A DNA stretch of 64,000 nt from Paragyromitra xinjiangensis (taxonomy: Eukaryota > Ascomycota > Pezizomycetes > Pezizales > Discinaceae): contig JBCAMK010000016.1 in NCBI GenBank assembly GCA_038503065.1, positions 930,001 to 994,000 of the forward strand, in the 5' to 3' direction. Within the stretch, counting starts at the first letter, position 1; every line of letters begins with the position of its first letter. The notes under the pieces are model-generated. The model saw nothing but the letters and a program-made list of their open reading frames with translations, ran no database searches and was not told the DNA's origin. The position numbers and the translations under genes are program-made. Shown in pieces: positions 34,934-46,616 of the stretch.

Positions 34934-36010
34934 CTAGTCCTGTCTTCCTGTAAATCCCCAAATTGTCACGCATTAGCCAAACACGTATTACCAACCCGGA
35001 TCTCGAAAGAAGGGATACAAACCCTTGAGCAGCCTCTTGATAACCTTATCCTTTGTAATGACATAAACGTGCGCACCCCAACCCGACAACGCATCGCGAT
35101 CAACCGAGTTTAGAAGCGATTGCGAAATAGTTTCAAACAGATCTTCCGGCTCCATATCTGGCTCCCATAAGCTCTCACAGGTACCGAATAGCTGGTCCGA
35201 GGCTGTTCCAGAGACGATAAAGTCCTTCGCGAAATCAATGCACCTAGCAATCTTCATAAACCATCAATCTACATGGGCAATAGATGATAGAGAGCTTACC
35301 CAATGGAATCGAATCCACAAACAAACGGTTTCTTAGTGTGCTGGTTGATACCCGCAATCACTGGACTGACAAAGTATGGTCCAAACCTTTTCTCGTACAG
35401 TGATGAGGAGACGAGATTCGCCATTGTTTCCGGCTCGATATCGCGTTCTTCTCGAAGACGGTACATATTCACCTTGTAGCGGAAGAGTTCAGAGCTGTTA
35501 GTCCCAAAGAATAATTAGCTAGCCATCCCATATCACCGTGTGTATACCCTCTCGGGGAGACCATAATGGAGGAAAACAAACACAGTCGTAACATCCGTCG
35601 CAAGTCCTGTAAGACCCAAATAGACATCCCCGTAATTAAAAATCTTCGGGAAATCGTTCGACACAGTGAGCGCCTGCATTCCCAATCTCAGATCACAGGC
35701 GATAGCGACGCAATCCTTCCCGACCCTATTGCCCTCGCCGGGCCTATCAGCATCCCATCATTCTAAAACAATAACGATTCTCATCTCTATCTCCATTTCC
35801 ATCAACCCCGTCATCCTCCATTCCGTCATGAAGCTTCCTCCATCCAGAATACGCAAAAGAAATAGAGTAAGAAGGAACCGTACATAGCCACGACGGCACC
35901 ACCGTTTATAGAGAACGGATTTGACTATGAGAGCTCTAGTTAGCCACGGCCCAGCTCCCAGCTCCGACTTCTTTCAACCACAACTCCCGAGGATGGCTGA
36001 TACTTACCAT
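34934..36010 (-). CDS. PUP3: 20S proteasome subunit beta type-3
   Basis: Six exons on minus: 36008-36010, 35884-35924, 35582-35725, 35494-35300, 35243-35023 and 34947-34934; 618 nt, 205 residues, exactly the usual Pup3 length. The first exon is the ATG alone and the last is 14 nt, coding the conserved end GRQD and stop. Signature sequences are [65 protein letters not shown] and [20 protein letters not shown]. Beta-3 is a non-catalytic subunit (no N-terminal Thr) of the proteasome core. Without the last intron the protein would end with an unrelated 8-residue tail, so the splice is preferred. Confidence 0.95.
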
Positions 36011-38643
36011 TTGGATATATTAAGGTGATTTTCTATGAGATGATGATGAGGAGGCACTGCGGATAATGTACCTGGAGATGAAGAGCTGACGGTGAATCCA
36101 AACGCGTTTCGGTGAAGTGGGTGAACGTTGGGGTCTAAGACGTTGCTGCCAAGCACCCCCACGAGCCTCAATTCCCCCTCCGATTACCTAACCCCGCTAT
36201 CGTTGGTCCCCTAACCCTTACGAGTGATGGATTATGAGGAAAAAATTGCCGTAGAACAAGCTGATGAGTATAAAGCCACGAAACCCTACTACCGCATGTA
36301 TTGGAGAATATCCCCAATGGATGTGATGCCTTAAACCAGCCAAAATGGCCAATCAACGGAAATCGGTCGTGCAGCAGCGAGAACCTCAGCTCGTTCCCAT
36401 CCCCTACTGCTCTGCTATGCAAAGCAACCTATACGCTAGGGGCTAGTGCATTTACCCTTCTGAGTTATGAGAACCTTTTCAGACCTTTCTTGGAGCTTCA
36501 AATCTTTGGAGGATTTTCGGGGGTAATGGGCACTTGGTTTTCTTAGTAAGTTACATACAATTGCTTGTACCGCTGCGGGGGTGGGGGAATTATAGAAGGC
36601 AAAAAGCTTCGAGGTTTCGAGAGTACTTAAACCTGTTGTATGTAATTTCAGAGGGGAGAAATCTCCCTGAGCATAAAAACACCTCGAGAGCCTCCAGAAC
36701 CTCCGATCTGGATCCAAGATTTTTACTGCTCCAGACCCTATGGCACGTAGTAAGTTGCGTGCATGGGGGCTGGGCATGAGGCTAGCAAGAACCTCCCTCA
36801 GCGAAATCTTAATTTTATGCATGCAGCCCCTTCTAATTAAGCTAGTGATGGCGCTCATCAACAACATTCTGCCCCTCTTCCCCCATCCTCTTTCCCTCTC
36901 TCTACCTCTACCATCCTCCTACCTCTCTCATCTTTTTTCTCAACAAAGGCATCTCTTACTTCCTAAATTTGAGATAGTACATTCACTTTCGGGCCTGCTT
37001 TGCTCTATTACCAACCCCGAACACAATTGCAGGTTCTCTGCGTATATCTAGGTTTTACGATACAACTTAATGCTAATCATATACAGAATTTATCTTCAAC
37101 GTGATATGCCTCCCCTATAAGATACTTATCATGGAGACCAAAACTTTATTCAACTCACCAGGTGCTTCTCCACCGATGGTCCAATAAGGACGATACCCAG
37201 TGCACCTAGTACCATAGACGAGCTTATGAAAGCCTAAACATCTCTTCACATTATTTATAGAAGAGAGAGATGGAAACCCCTGAGAAAGTCATTAAGCAGA
37301 ACACCGTCCAATGCTTGCCGAGAGCGAACAAAGAGTCATCAAGATCACGAGACCTTACGTACAATGCTTTGGCCTTTCCAGATTATTAAATTCTCGCTAC
37401 ACTCTATCACACAGAGACACGAAGAGAATCCCATATGAGGAAATAACAGTCAAACAGAACGCACTTGGTAGTATTAAGGACAGGTTAGGTACAACTTCCC
37501 TATACAACAACAACAGAACCATGTTAACCTGAGTAACGTAGAACGGACCAGATACCAAGCCATATTACAGAAAGAATCGCCCCGACGGTCTTTACAAAGC
37601 ATCCTCACAAATATCCGGATCTCACCAATATTTACACCTAGGAGATTGAGAAGGGATATTAAAGAAACACGATACGGATGCAAGCAGGAGAAATATCTAT
37701 CATGAAATCTCGAAATATGCACACGAGAACGAAGGTATTATGAAATCAAGGTTGCTGGCTTTGCTTCGAAAGAATTAGCAGTTGATTGCCGCATAATGAT
37801 ATCTAAAACTCATGGGAAGATGATCTAAAATGAGAAGAAGAAGCAAAACTAGTCGCTCGACTCTTTTATTTCTGACGATAGGCTTCCGGGTTGCGCAGCG
37901 GAGGACGCAGAGGACTCAATTCATTTTTTTCTTCTTTTTCTTCTTCTTTTAAGCAAATATTCACCCTACCCTATATTTAAATTAAACAATGTCACATGCA
38001 GTTTTTAGTAAAACTAAAATAAAGTTCAACAAACGGCCAATAGTCTCTGCTAGAGAGTCCAAAAGACTAATAAACCCCAGATATTGAGCCCCACGTCTCT
38101 GTAACAACCCTACGGGGAAGCTGCGTTATTGGCACATCTAGCTACAACATTAATACCACAAGCCATTTAGCAATCATATTGTTCCACGACCAAGTATACT
38201 AAGCGCTGCCAAGAAAGGCCATGCTATAGCACCAACATGTACTAATACACATTGCTTACCAACACCAGGGCATAAGATTGATCACAACATTGGAAAAGAT
38301 GAAGAGAATCCACAGTACTTTATACGAAACTGTTTGCAAGATTTTTTTTTTTCTTGTTCACTCACATGTCTCCCATGTACACCAATAAATCAACAAGCAA
38401 AGAACCTCCCTCCTCCCTCCAAACCCCACCAAAGACCCTTCCTTCCTTCTTCCCCCTTCCTTTTCCTCTCCCCTCCCAGCTGGCTATATAACAATTCTAC
38501 TACACATCTATCCGGTATAGCTCCGAGATCTAGATCCAGTATAATTCTACGATTAAGAATAAAACAAGAAAGAAAACAACCAAATGACCGGAACGACAAC
38601 TAGCGTCTTTTTTTTCTTCATTATACAAACAAAAGAAATGATT
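36011..38643. other. 2.6-kb intergenic tract
   Basis: Open frames at 36301-36546 and 36436-36867 (both strands) and 38334-38603 show no family features. A strongly pyrimidine-rich block lies at about 36880-36960 and a T-rich block at about 37920-37960. No supported gene. Confidence 0.45.
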
Positions 38644-41600
38644 TTACTCGTTCTTCGTCTTATTGACTGGAGCAGGAAGATACAATCTTCGCTCTGCGAA
38701 CTTCAAAGCTTCGTCTATGAATCTATTATCGAATCCCCATTAGTAACACATTCTACAAAGTTCAGCACAGGGAGGTAGGGCGAGTAAACTTACATAACTG
38801 GCAAGGAAATATAAATGACCGCCTTCCACTCATGCAGATTCAACGGTATGATCGAGAACAGACCCTGAAGCACCGGTGTATACAACAGCGCAAAGTGCAG
38901 GGCCATGCTCAAAGTAATCGCATACACAAGTTTCATATTCTTCCACAGCGGCAGCGTCAACAAGCTCTCGCTTGAACTCAATGCGTTCATCGCGTTAAAC
39001 ATCTCGATAACGACCAAGATGCTCAATGACATCGTACTTGCTGTCTTTGCCATTTCGTTTCCAAACATCTCACAACCAATCTCGGGGTACTGTGTGCTGC
39101 AACGGTGGAAGTGAGATAGCTGGTAAAAAGTGATCTGGGGACCTTCGCTGTTGAACATGAACCACCATGCGTAACCAAAGACGGTGGCGGCGCCGACATA
39201 TGTGCCAATTACCATGTAGCGGAAGAAGAGCCATTTGCCGACAAGGGGTTCATCACGACCGCGGGGTTGGCGGCGCATGATATCGTGATCGGGGGGGTTG
39301 AACGAAAGAGCGGTAGCCGGGAGACCATCAGTGACCAAGTTGACCCAAAGGAGTTGAACCGGGATAAGAGCCTCAGGCATTCCAGCGGCCGCAGTCAGGA
39401 AGATAGAGACCACCTCTCCAATGTTAGACGAAATCAAGTATCGGATGAACTGCTGAGTATTGTTGTAGATAGACCTTCCCTCTTCGATCGCGAGTTCAAT
39501 GGTAGCAAAGTTATCATCAGCAAGGACCATATCAGCAGCCAATTTAGCCACATCCGTTCCGCTTCCCATAGCAACACCGATATCCGATTTCTTCAAAGCC
39601 GGCGCATCATTGACACCATCACCAGTCATAGCCACAACCTCTCCAGCACCCTGGAGGAGATCAACCAATCTAGACTTATGAGTAGGTTCAGTCCTAGAGA
39701 ACAAGCTAGCCCGTTTTGCGACCTCCAATTGCTCAGCGTCGCTCAGTGCATCAAATTCACGTCCAGTATAACTCTTTCCAGTAAGATCCTCGTATTCACC
39801 GAAAATTCCAATTTGACGACAGATAGTTTCCGCAGTTTGCTTATTGTCTCCAGTGATCACAACGACGCGGATACCAGCTTGACGGCACTTCCTGATCGAC
39901 TCAGCGACTTCCGGGCGGGGGGGATCCAACATGCCAACAAGACCGATGAAAGTCATGTTTTGTTCAAGCTGGGCGTATTCCTGGGTGGTGGTAGCAGAGC
40001 GGGTCAACGGATTACCAGAGATATTATCGACAGTAGCGAAGGCAATAACACGGAGACCACGGCTTGCGTATTCAGAGAGCTTGGTGTTAACGAGATCACG
40101 AGTCTTGTGGCTCATAGGAACCTTGGTACCGCTTGAACCGATGAATGCGTAGGTACACCTCTCCATGATTGATTCCGGAGCTCCCTTTACCAACAGACGC
40201 TGACCATTTTGATCACCAACCAAGACAGACATGCTCTTCCTGTCACGGGAGAACTCATATGTTGCAAGTTTCGGAGACAAAGATTCGTAATACCTGTTGG
40301 CTTCATCCAGACGACTACCACGGGCCTTGTGCGAGTTTTGCAAGTTGAGAATCGGATCCGGGGTACCAATCTTTTCGACCAAAACCCTGAGAGCTCCCTC
40401 TGTAGGCTCGCCAACGTTCGAGAAAGTCTGAGTCTTAGAATCATAGGAAATCTCCGCCCCGTTACAGACAGCAGCGACCTCAGCAAGCTTGCGAATAGTG
40501 ACCGAGTGTGCCGCAACTGATTCCAGGATGTTTCCATGGGCATTTTTGATGGCGCCAACAGGTGAGAAGCTTGTACCCTCAATGATCAGATCATCCAGTT
40601 CAATTTGAGATTCCGAGATAACGACAGCCCTAGATACGCTCATTTGGTTGGTAGTGAGAGTTCCGGTCTTATCAGAACAGATAACACTGCAGCTTCCGAG
40701 GGTCTCGACTGAAGGCAAGCTCCTGACAACGGCGTTTTTAGCGGCCATCTTGCGGGTTCCGAGGGCAAGGCAGGTGGTGATAACGACGGCGAGACCTTCC
40801 GGGATAGCGGCGACACCAAGAGAAACAGCAATCTACGAACCACTTGTTAGCTTCTATTCTGCGATCAATTCTCCCCGAGCGCCAGACCAACCTTAAGATA
40901 GTAGATAGCTCCCTTCAACCAACCACCATGAGCTTCATCATTGAAGTTACCGATATTGATGAGCCAGACAAGAATGCAAATAACCATGATAACCTTCGCC
41001 AAAACATCACCAAAGTCGTTCAACTTCTGCTTCAACGGTGTAGGCTCCGAAATCTGAGACGTGATGCTAGTATGAATATCCCCAATAGCCGTCGCATTTC
41101 CAGTCAAAGCCACCACAGCCCTAGCATGTCCAACCGTAACGGTAGTTCCCGAGAAAAGCATATTGACCTGATCCTGCTTAACCGCCCTTTCATCCTTGAC
41201 TGAATGTGTATCTTTTCCAACGCTCTCACTTTCACCGGTAAGGATAGCCTGGTCGACGCGGAAGCTGTTGCTGTGGATAGACAGAAGCCGACAATCGGCG
41301 GGAATGCGATCGCCGACAGCAATATCTACAATGTCACCTGGAACAAGCTCTTCGGCGCGAATCCGGCAGACATGACCGTTACGGACGACCTTAGCTTCGT
41401 TCGCAGAATACTCGTTAAGTGCAGCAATCGCCTTTTCAGCGCTGCTTTCTTGGGAAACACCGACAACCGCGTTGAGAACCAGAATTGTAAGAATCTAAGC
41501 AAACAACCTTTAGCACAAATTGACTCCTCAGCACCAAAAAGGGGGCAAACTTGTACTCACCACCGCAGGATCAACAAACGCAGTCATCCCTTGACCATCT

Positions 41601-41908
41601 TCAAAAATAGCCAGAACGAACGATACACCCGCAGAAACCAACAATATTATCACCAACTGATCCTTAAACTGCTCCAGGATAAGTTGCCACAAGGGTGTTG
41701 GGGGTTCCTCAGGGAGAGCTAGGGGACGCGAACAAAGTTAGCACAAGCTCTAGAATTCCCTTACAAAAGCTAGACATAAAGATGTCTCACCATTCTTCCC
41801 GTATCTCGCTCTTGCAGCTCTAACTTGTTCATCGTTCAGACCACTACGCTCATCAACCTTGAAGAAGCGCAGTATCTCATCGCGTGGTTTGAAATATGCG
41901 TGCTCCAT
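38644..41908 (-). CDS. SERCA-type calcium-transporting P-type ATPase
   Basis: Five exons on minus: 41791-41908, 41561-41718, 40892-41494, 38794-40832 and 38644-38722; 2997 nt, 998 residues. P2A ATPase hallmarks: TGES-type actuator motif (ILTGESESV), PEGL at 304-307 in TM4, the phosphorylation site [12 protein letters not shown] with Asp347, [11 protein letters not shown] (nucleotide domain), [34 protein letters not shown], and [24 protein letters not shown] in TM6. It pumps Ca2+ into the ER using ATP, one Asp-phosphate per cycle. It resembles animal SERCA and Neurospora nca-1 more than yeast Pmr1. The C-terminus ends PVNKTKNE without an ER-retrieval signal. Exon 1 begins [16 protein letters not shown], a typical SERCA start. 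Confidence 0.97.
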
Positions 41909-43551
41909 GGCTCGCTCGTGATTATTGTGAAAGTTCCTTTCAGTGGCAGTACGATTGTTCGTCGCCGAGTAAGTATCTTATAAGTATTCGAACCAACAGT
42001 GGTTCCGTCTCGACGGAAACTGGGGGGGGGCGAAAGGAGGCTACAATGAACGTGTAGAATTAGACCGAAGACCGAAGAGAAGATCAGAAAGAAGAACGAG
42101 AGAGATAAGAAGTGAACCGCGTAGAAATTACAGCGGGGAGTTAAAAAGAAGATCTGAAGAAATGGACGCTCGTAAAGGAAAGGATTTCTTAAAGTTGAAA
42201 GGTGGTCTTTTCGCCGGCTCCTGCCTGAGACGAGAATGTTCTCAAGCTGGGTCAGCAGCTGCTAAAACCGCTTGGCTCGCGGCTCAAAACACCCGTGCCA
42301 AGCATCTCCTTTTTTTCCTCATTTACTGCACAGTCCACCGCTTAATGGTGCTCGACATGGAGACAATCTCAGACAGATTTCCAGCATCCCAAATCACTGG
42401 GTGAGATCCCAGACTAAGCAAGGACACCATCAGGAACACACAGGAGTAAACCGGGCTGTTCTGAGGCAGTTGAGCATATGAGTGAGACCCTGTGACGCGG
42501 CTGTTACCGAAATTGCTCCCCCACACTGAAGATTTACCAGAAACCTCATGCATGAAATTTTAAGCCTCTTCGCCTAATTCCAGCTGTGAAACTATCGATC
42601 GATAAAGCGAAGCTTTGGCGATTTCGAAGGATCGAAGACTCGAATCACTCAATAAATGCCAAGAATGACAAAGTTCTGCCTGCGACGGAATAGTCTCCAT
42701 AAGGGGCTATCGGCTATATGGGTAGCCATCACGCTTTCAGACGTGGGGGAAAGTGGGGGCTCAAAGTGTAAAGATTATCAGATTGATAAGATAGTTGTAT
42801 GGATATGTTGCCCAGCAGACGAAGAGGCTCATCGTCAGGCATATCCAACCACCTGGGCTATGCACACCTCTGCCAGAAATGGAGAATATGGGATGAGATT
42901 CAAGTGTTGGCAGGCTAAGAACTGTAATTATGTGATACGGCACACTTAGAGTACCTTCCACCCCATAGCATCCCACGTGTGCAGAACAGGAACATCATTC
43001 GCTATGGGATCAACTGGTCCACAACAAACCCTCAAACGATTTTAGCTGTTAGTATCTTAAAATTAGCCAAGGCTCACGGCTTCGCATGCATAAACGCTTC
43101 GACGATTTGCGATACCACTACTAACATGGTACTACAATCTAGACGAATGATTATCGATGATCTAACCAAACCGTAGAACCTCCCAGCGTGTTTTCCCCCG
43201 GAACACATCCTACAAATTAAACGGTACGGTTTATGATCTGGCTTGTAAACCCTTCGTCAACGCGATTCACGGTTTGCTTAGGTTCTTTCGCTCCAGTTCT
43301 CTGAAATTCCTTGGTCTATTAACTTGATTAAATATATTACTTTTCTGATAACAGACCCCTCTCAAATTTTTCCTTTCCTTTTACTCCACAAGAAAAAGGG
43401 TGATCGTGATCCCCCAGAAAATCCAACACGCCAATGAACCCAAAAACTCCGCTAGATCCTCCCGCTCCTTATAAAACATAGGGGAAACAGAGAGAATAAA
43501 ACAAAGGGGAGCAAAGAAAGAGGGGGTGGGGGGTTATGCTGTAACATGTCA
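41909..43551. other. intergenic, SERCA promoter side
   Basis: The first 250 bases are A/G-rich leader of the SERCA gene. Short frames at 42162-42553 and 42656-42976 are mutual shadows. No supported gene. Confidence 0.45.
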
Positions 43552-45113
43552 TTAATTGACGTAAACGTCAATACAGAACATGTCTTCCAGTTCAGTATCA
43601 CCCACAGTCTCGTCGGGATCAAGAGTATCACCGTCGAAATCAAGGGTGATATCATGCGACTCATCGACACCCCGTGCATCACGGAACGCAGAGACGATTT
43701 TGAAGATTTTGGTATCCTGTGTTTGCGCAGTAAGTGCGGCTGTTCCAAACGGAAAAAGGGATAAAAACATACCGGCCTGACTTTAAGTTTAAAGTCTTCA
43801 TACCCTTTACTCTTCAGCGTCAATCTCATACTCACCACCGTCTCTTCCTTCGCCTCCTCGACCTCTGGCAGCGCTTCCGTCTCGTACCGCATCTCCCGCT
43901 CCCTTTCCCGCTCCACCAACATCTCCGCCGTCATCGCCTCGAAATGGACATTGTTATCCCGAGTTCCATCCTGATCTGCAAGATTCCCCAGATCATCCAC
44001 GCCAATTCCAATGCCATAACATGTATTGTGGTCGAAGACCTTATTGCCCTTCCATGTTAGGAATATGTCAGCGGACTCCTCTCCCGCAAATCCCTGTCGC
44101 GTACACCAAGCCTCTCGAACAACTTTGAGTGACTGCTTGAGGCGACGATGGACAATGAGAGGCCGAGTATTCTCGAGGTCGGAGGTAACGAGGATGGAAA
44201 CAACAGTATCAGAGGGTGGAGGAGGTGAGAGAGGGTTTGAAGAGGAGTCAGAGGCACGAGTAGCAGCAGCCCGCTCACGCGCTCGTCGCTCGATGGCGGC
44301 CAGCATTTCCTCGTCTTCGTCAACAGGGCCTTTGGCAGCGGCCGCGACGTTGGTGAGGACCACATCGTCACCATCTGAGATTGTATCATTAGCTTGCATA
44401 GTTGGAAACGAAGGGTTCCCGTAATTGCTGGTAGAGCAGGAGGCTGGTGGGGAGTTTGCTGAAGTGGTGCGACGAGTGTTCGGCCTGGGGGGTATGATGT
44501 CCGCGTAGAGCACTGGCGGAGGTGTGAGACTGGTATCACGGACTCTGGGTTTCGAAATCCCAGATGTAGGCTTCTTGTTGTTTTTGCTGCCCCTTCCCAG
44601 CCCCGATGGTGGTGAGTCCGAATCGGAGAGTGTGACCGCATGTTTGTATCTATGTACACTATGTTAGAGTAAAGAAACTTACAGCAAAATAACCGACCAA
44701 GTTCCCTAATAGCAGAAATTCTACCTTCGCCGGGCGTTTGCATGTCGCTTCTGGGAATTGCTGATTTCCTCCCCTGAATCCTCATCATCGTCATCCTCCG
44801 TGGCAGACCCCCGTTTCACGCGTTTTGGAGGTGATCCAGCCCCGTCATCACCATCGTCACCATCTTGCCTGTGAGCCTTCTTCTTTTCCTTTTTCACTTC
44901 TGGCTCCTTCTGCTCCTTCTGCTCCTTCTGCTCCTTCTGCTCCTCCTCCCTGGGTTCAACAACACCAACGTAGTTTTCCCTGCCGCGACTGAAAAAGCTT
45001 AATTCATCATTGCTAGTGCTGTTGCTTGGATTCCCGAAATTCGCTTTCTTGAACATAAAAGCCTTCTTTTTGACCGGCTTGATCTCCCGTGGGGGAGATG
45101 GGGATAGCGACAT
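43552..45113 (-). CDS. Rad60/Esc2-type protein with two SUMO-like domains
   Basis: Three exons on minus: 44725-45113, 43773-44649 and 43552-43716; 476 residues. The N-terminal 230 residues are charged and disordered, with a lysine-rich start (KPVKKKAFMFKKANFG), a QKE tandem repeat and acidic runs (EDDDDEDSGEE). A SUMO-like domain lies at about 279-345 (VVSILVTSDLENTRPLIVHRRLKQSL) and a second at about 398-476 (MRLTLKSKGYEDFKLKVRPDTKIFKIVSAF, ending ELEDMFCIDVYVN). This architecture is that of Rad60 (fission yeast), Esc2 (budding yeast) and NIP45, which act with Smc5/6 and the SUMO machinery in replication-fork repair. A SUMO-interaction role is family knowledge. The last intron acceptor was chosen to restore the beta-strand register. 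Confidence 0.88.
44904..44939. repeat. 9-bp tandem repeat inside Rad60-like gene
   Basis: Four exact copies of CTCCTTCTG on the plus strand, coding the QKE/KEQ repeats in the disordered N-terminus on minus. Slippage-prone, probably length-variable between strains. Confidence 0.85.
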
Positions 45114-45491
45114 GACGGCTCGGAGTTGACACGTACAGATGGGTGGTGGGGTGAAATCACTTTACGCGTGGGTTGTCACGATGTTGAGGTGGTTGCACGA
45201 GCCGCGGTTGATAATACAAGCATTGGGGCCAAGGCTTGGCGGTTAACCTTCTTTGAAGGCCGAATAATGACATGAATCTCCTCATAAACCATATGTTGTT
45301 TAATTACGAGAGTCGGTCCTTAATCAATCAAGCCTTTTCTGCCTCCCGATCTCATATTTTATAACATGGTTAATATCGGCTACCGAGTGATATCCTATGT
45401 CTGGATAATATATCAAAAAGAATCAAAAAAGATCGCAATCAGGCTTCCCTGCGGACCTTTAACCCGGTGCGTGAAGATGAAACCCACATCT
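45114..45491. other. upstream region of Rad60-like gene
   Basis: Promoter side of the minus-strand gene. No coding sequence recognised. Confidence 0.45.
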
Positions 45492-45555
45492 TCCCTGGGA
45501 GGGAATCGAACCCACGTTCCCCCGGCCCCTCTGGTAGCCATTAGGCTACCATGGC
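45492..45555 (-). pseudogene. degenerate tRNA-like sequence with intact A and B boxes
   Basis: On minus, an A box TAGCCTAATGG and a B box GGTTCGATTCC both fit the RNA polymerase III consensus. The T-arm is nearly paired (GTGGG/CCCTC) and the acceptor strands GCCATGG/CCAGGGA pair at five of seven positions. The anticodon arm cannot be drawn and the whole unit is about 8 nt too short for a tRNA. It is either a decayed tRNA or a tRNA-derived fragment. Confidence 0.45.
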
Positions 45556-46616
45556 TGATGATATTATAGCGCTTATCCCCTCCCTACCTTCACATGCTAA
45601 TGAACAACTTGGGCTAGGGCCTGAAATGAGGATACTGCTACATAATGAGGACCCTATGGCTATTAAGTAGGACTAAATGTACTATATGTAGTTTGAAATG
45701 ATATACTTCAATTCGGAAGGCCGTATGCCCTAGGCCAAGCATATTGGGTCTTATTCCAGCCGTGGATAGTATTTTGAGGTAGTAGTCATACGGGAAGATC
45801 TCACCCATTTCTGAAGCTAAGGGCCGTAGATCGGCCGCGACTCAATCATATGAAACAATAGGCTGGATGATCTACCCGTCGAAGTGATGCTCTCGTTTAA
45901 TCGCCAACCGCGAGTTAACTATACGCTCTGATTGCTTGGTACCTAGTCGCTCCCACTGGCAACACTTCTTGTGACAGCCGTGGGGAGAATTTGTTGCGGA
46001 GCGGTGAAGGTAAATATTTTTTAAACAGCAGATCACAAACCATCACTCGACTATCGGTGACTCTGCAATGTTGCAAAAGCTCGATTGATTGATTGCTTAC
46101 TGGAGCAAACATGCTGCTGCCTGCTCTCTATATACTATGGCTTTGCACCCACAAAGGTCCACGTACTATTCCCGTTCCCGAGGCTCCGCCGAGCGCTCTA
46201 CCACGGGCACTCTGCTCGAGCCTCCGCCCGAGCCTCCGCCCGAGACCTCCGAACCAAGTCACGGAGTCTGTACATATTAGGAAACAATATCTAACATGCA
46301 ATGGCTATGGTCAGCGTGCCACATATAGCCTTCCTGTATTGCTTTATATCTAGCTCTGACCTAAAGTTAAGGCAGAAGTGATAGCTTTTGTTAAACTCGT
46401 ATAGAGCCCAAGTTTTCCCTAGTCTGCCCAACGTGGCCCTCCTGTCGAGTTTTATCATTTCACTCGTTCCACGATCCCACGGCTACGAAAAACTTTATGT
46501 TTCATACCAACCCATCACCCGTCTAGTTTCTAACCCTTTAGTGACCACAGCACCCATAATCCCAGACACCATGTAGAGTCGTGAAAGAAAAAGAAGCAAA
46601 GAGAAAAACAATTGAC
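45556..46616. other. intergenic with GC-rich 12-bp repeat
   Basis: A 12-bp unit, GAGCCTCCGCCC, is repeated 2.25 times at 46218-46244. Overlapping plus-strand frames at 46085-46353 simply translate this GC-rich patch. No supported gene. Confidence 0.45.

Noticed and set aside
36436..36867. 143-codon minus-strand frame
   Set aside because: Composition and lack of any motif suggest chance; no splice partners restore a family pattern.
39267..40136. 289-codon plus-strand open frame
   Set aside because: Lies wholly antisense to the main SERCA exon and has no protein family features; a shadow of biased codon use.
43734..44424. Plus-strand open frames of 108 and 132 codons
   Set aside because: Antisense to the Rad60-like gene, with Arg/Ser-rich, low-complexity translation.
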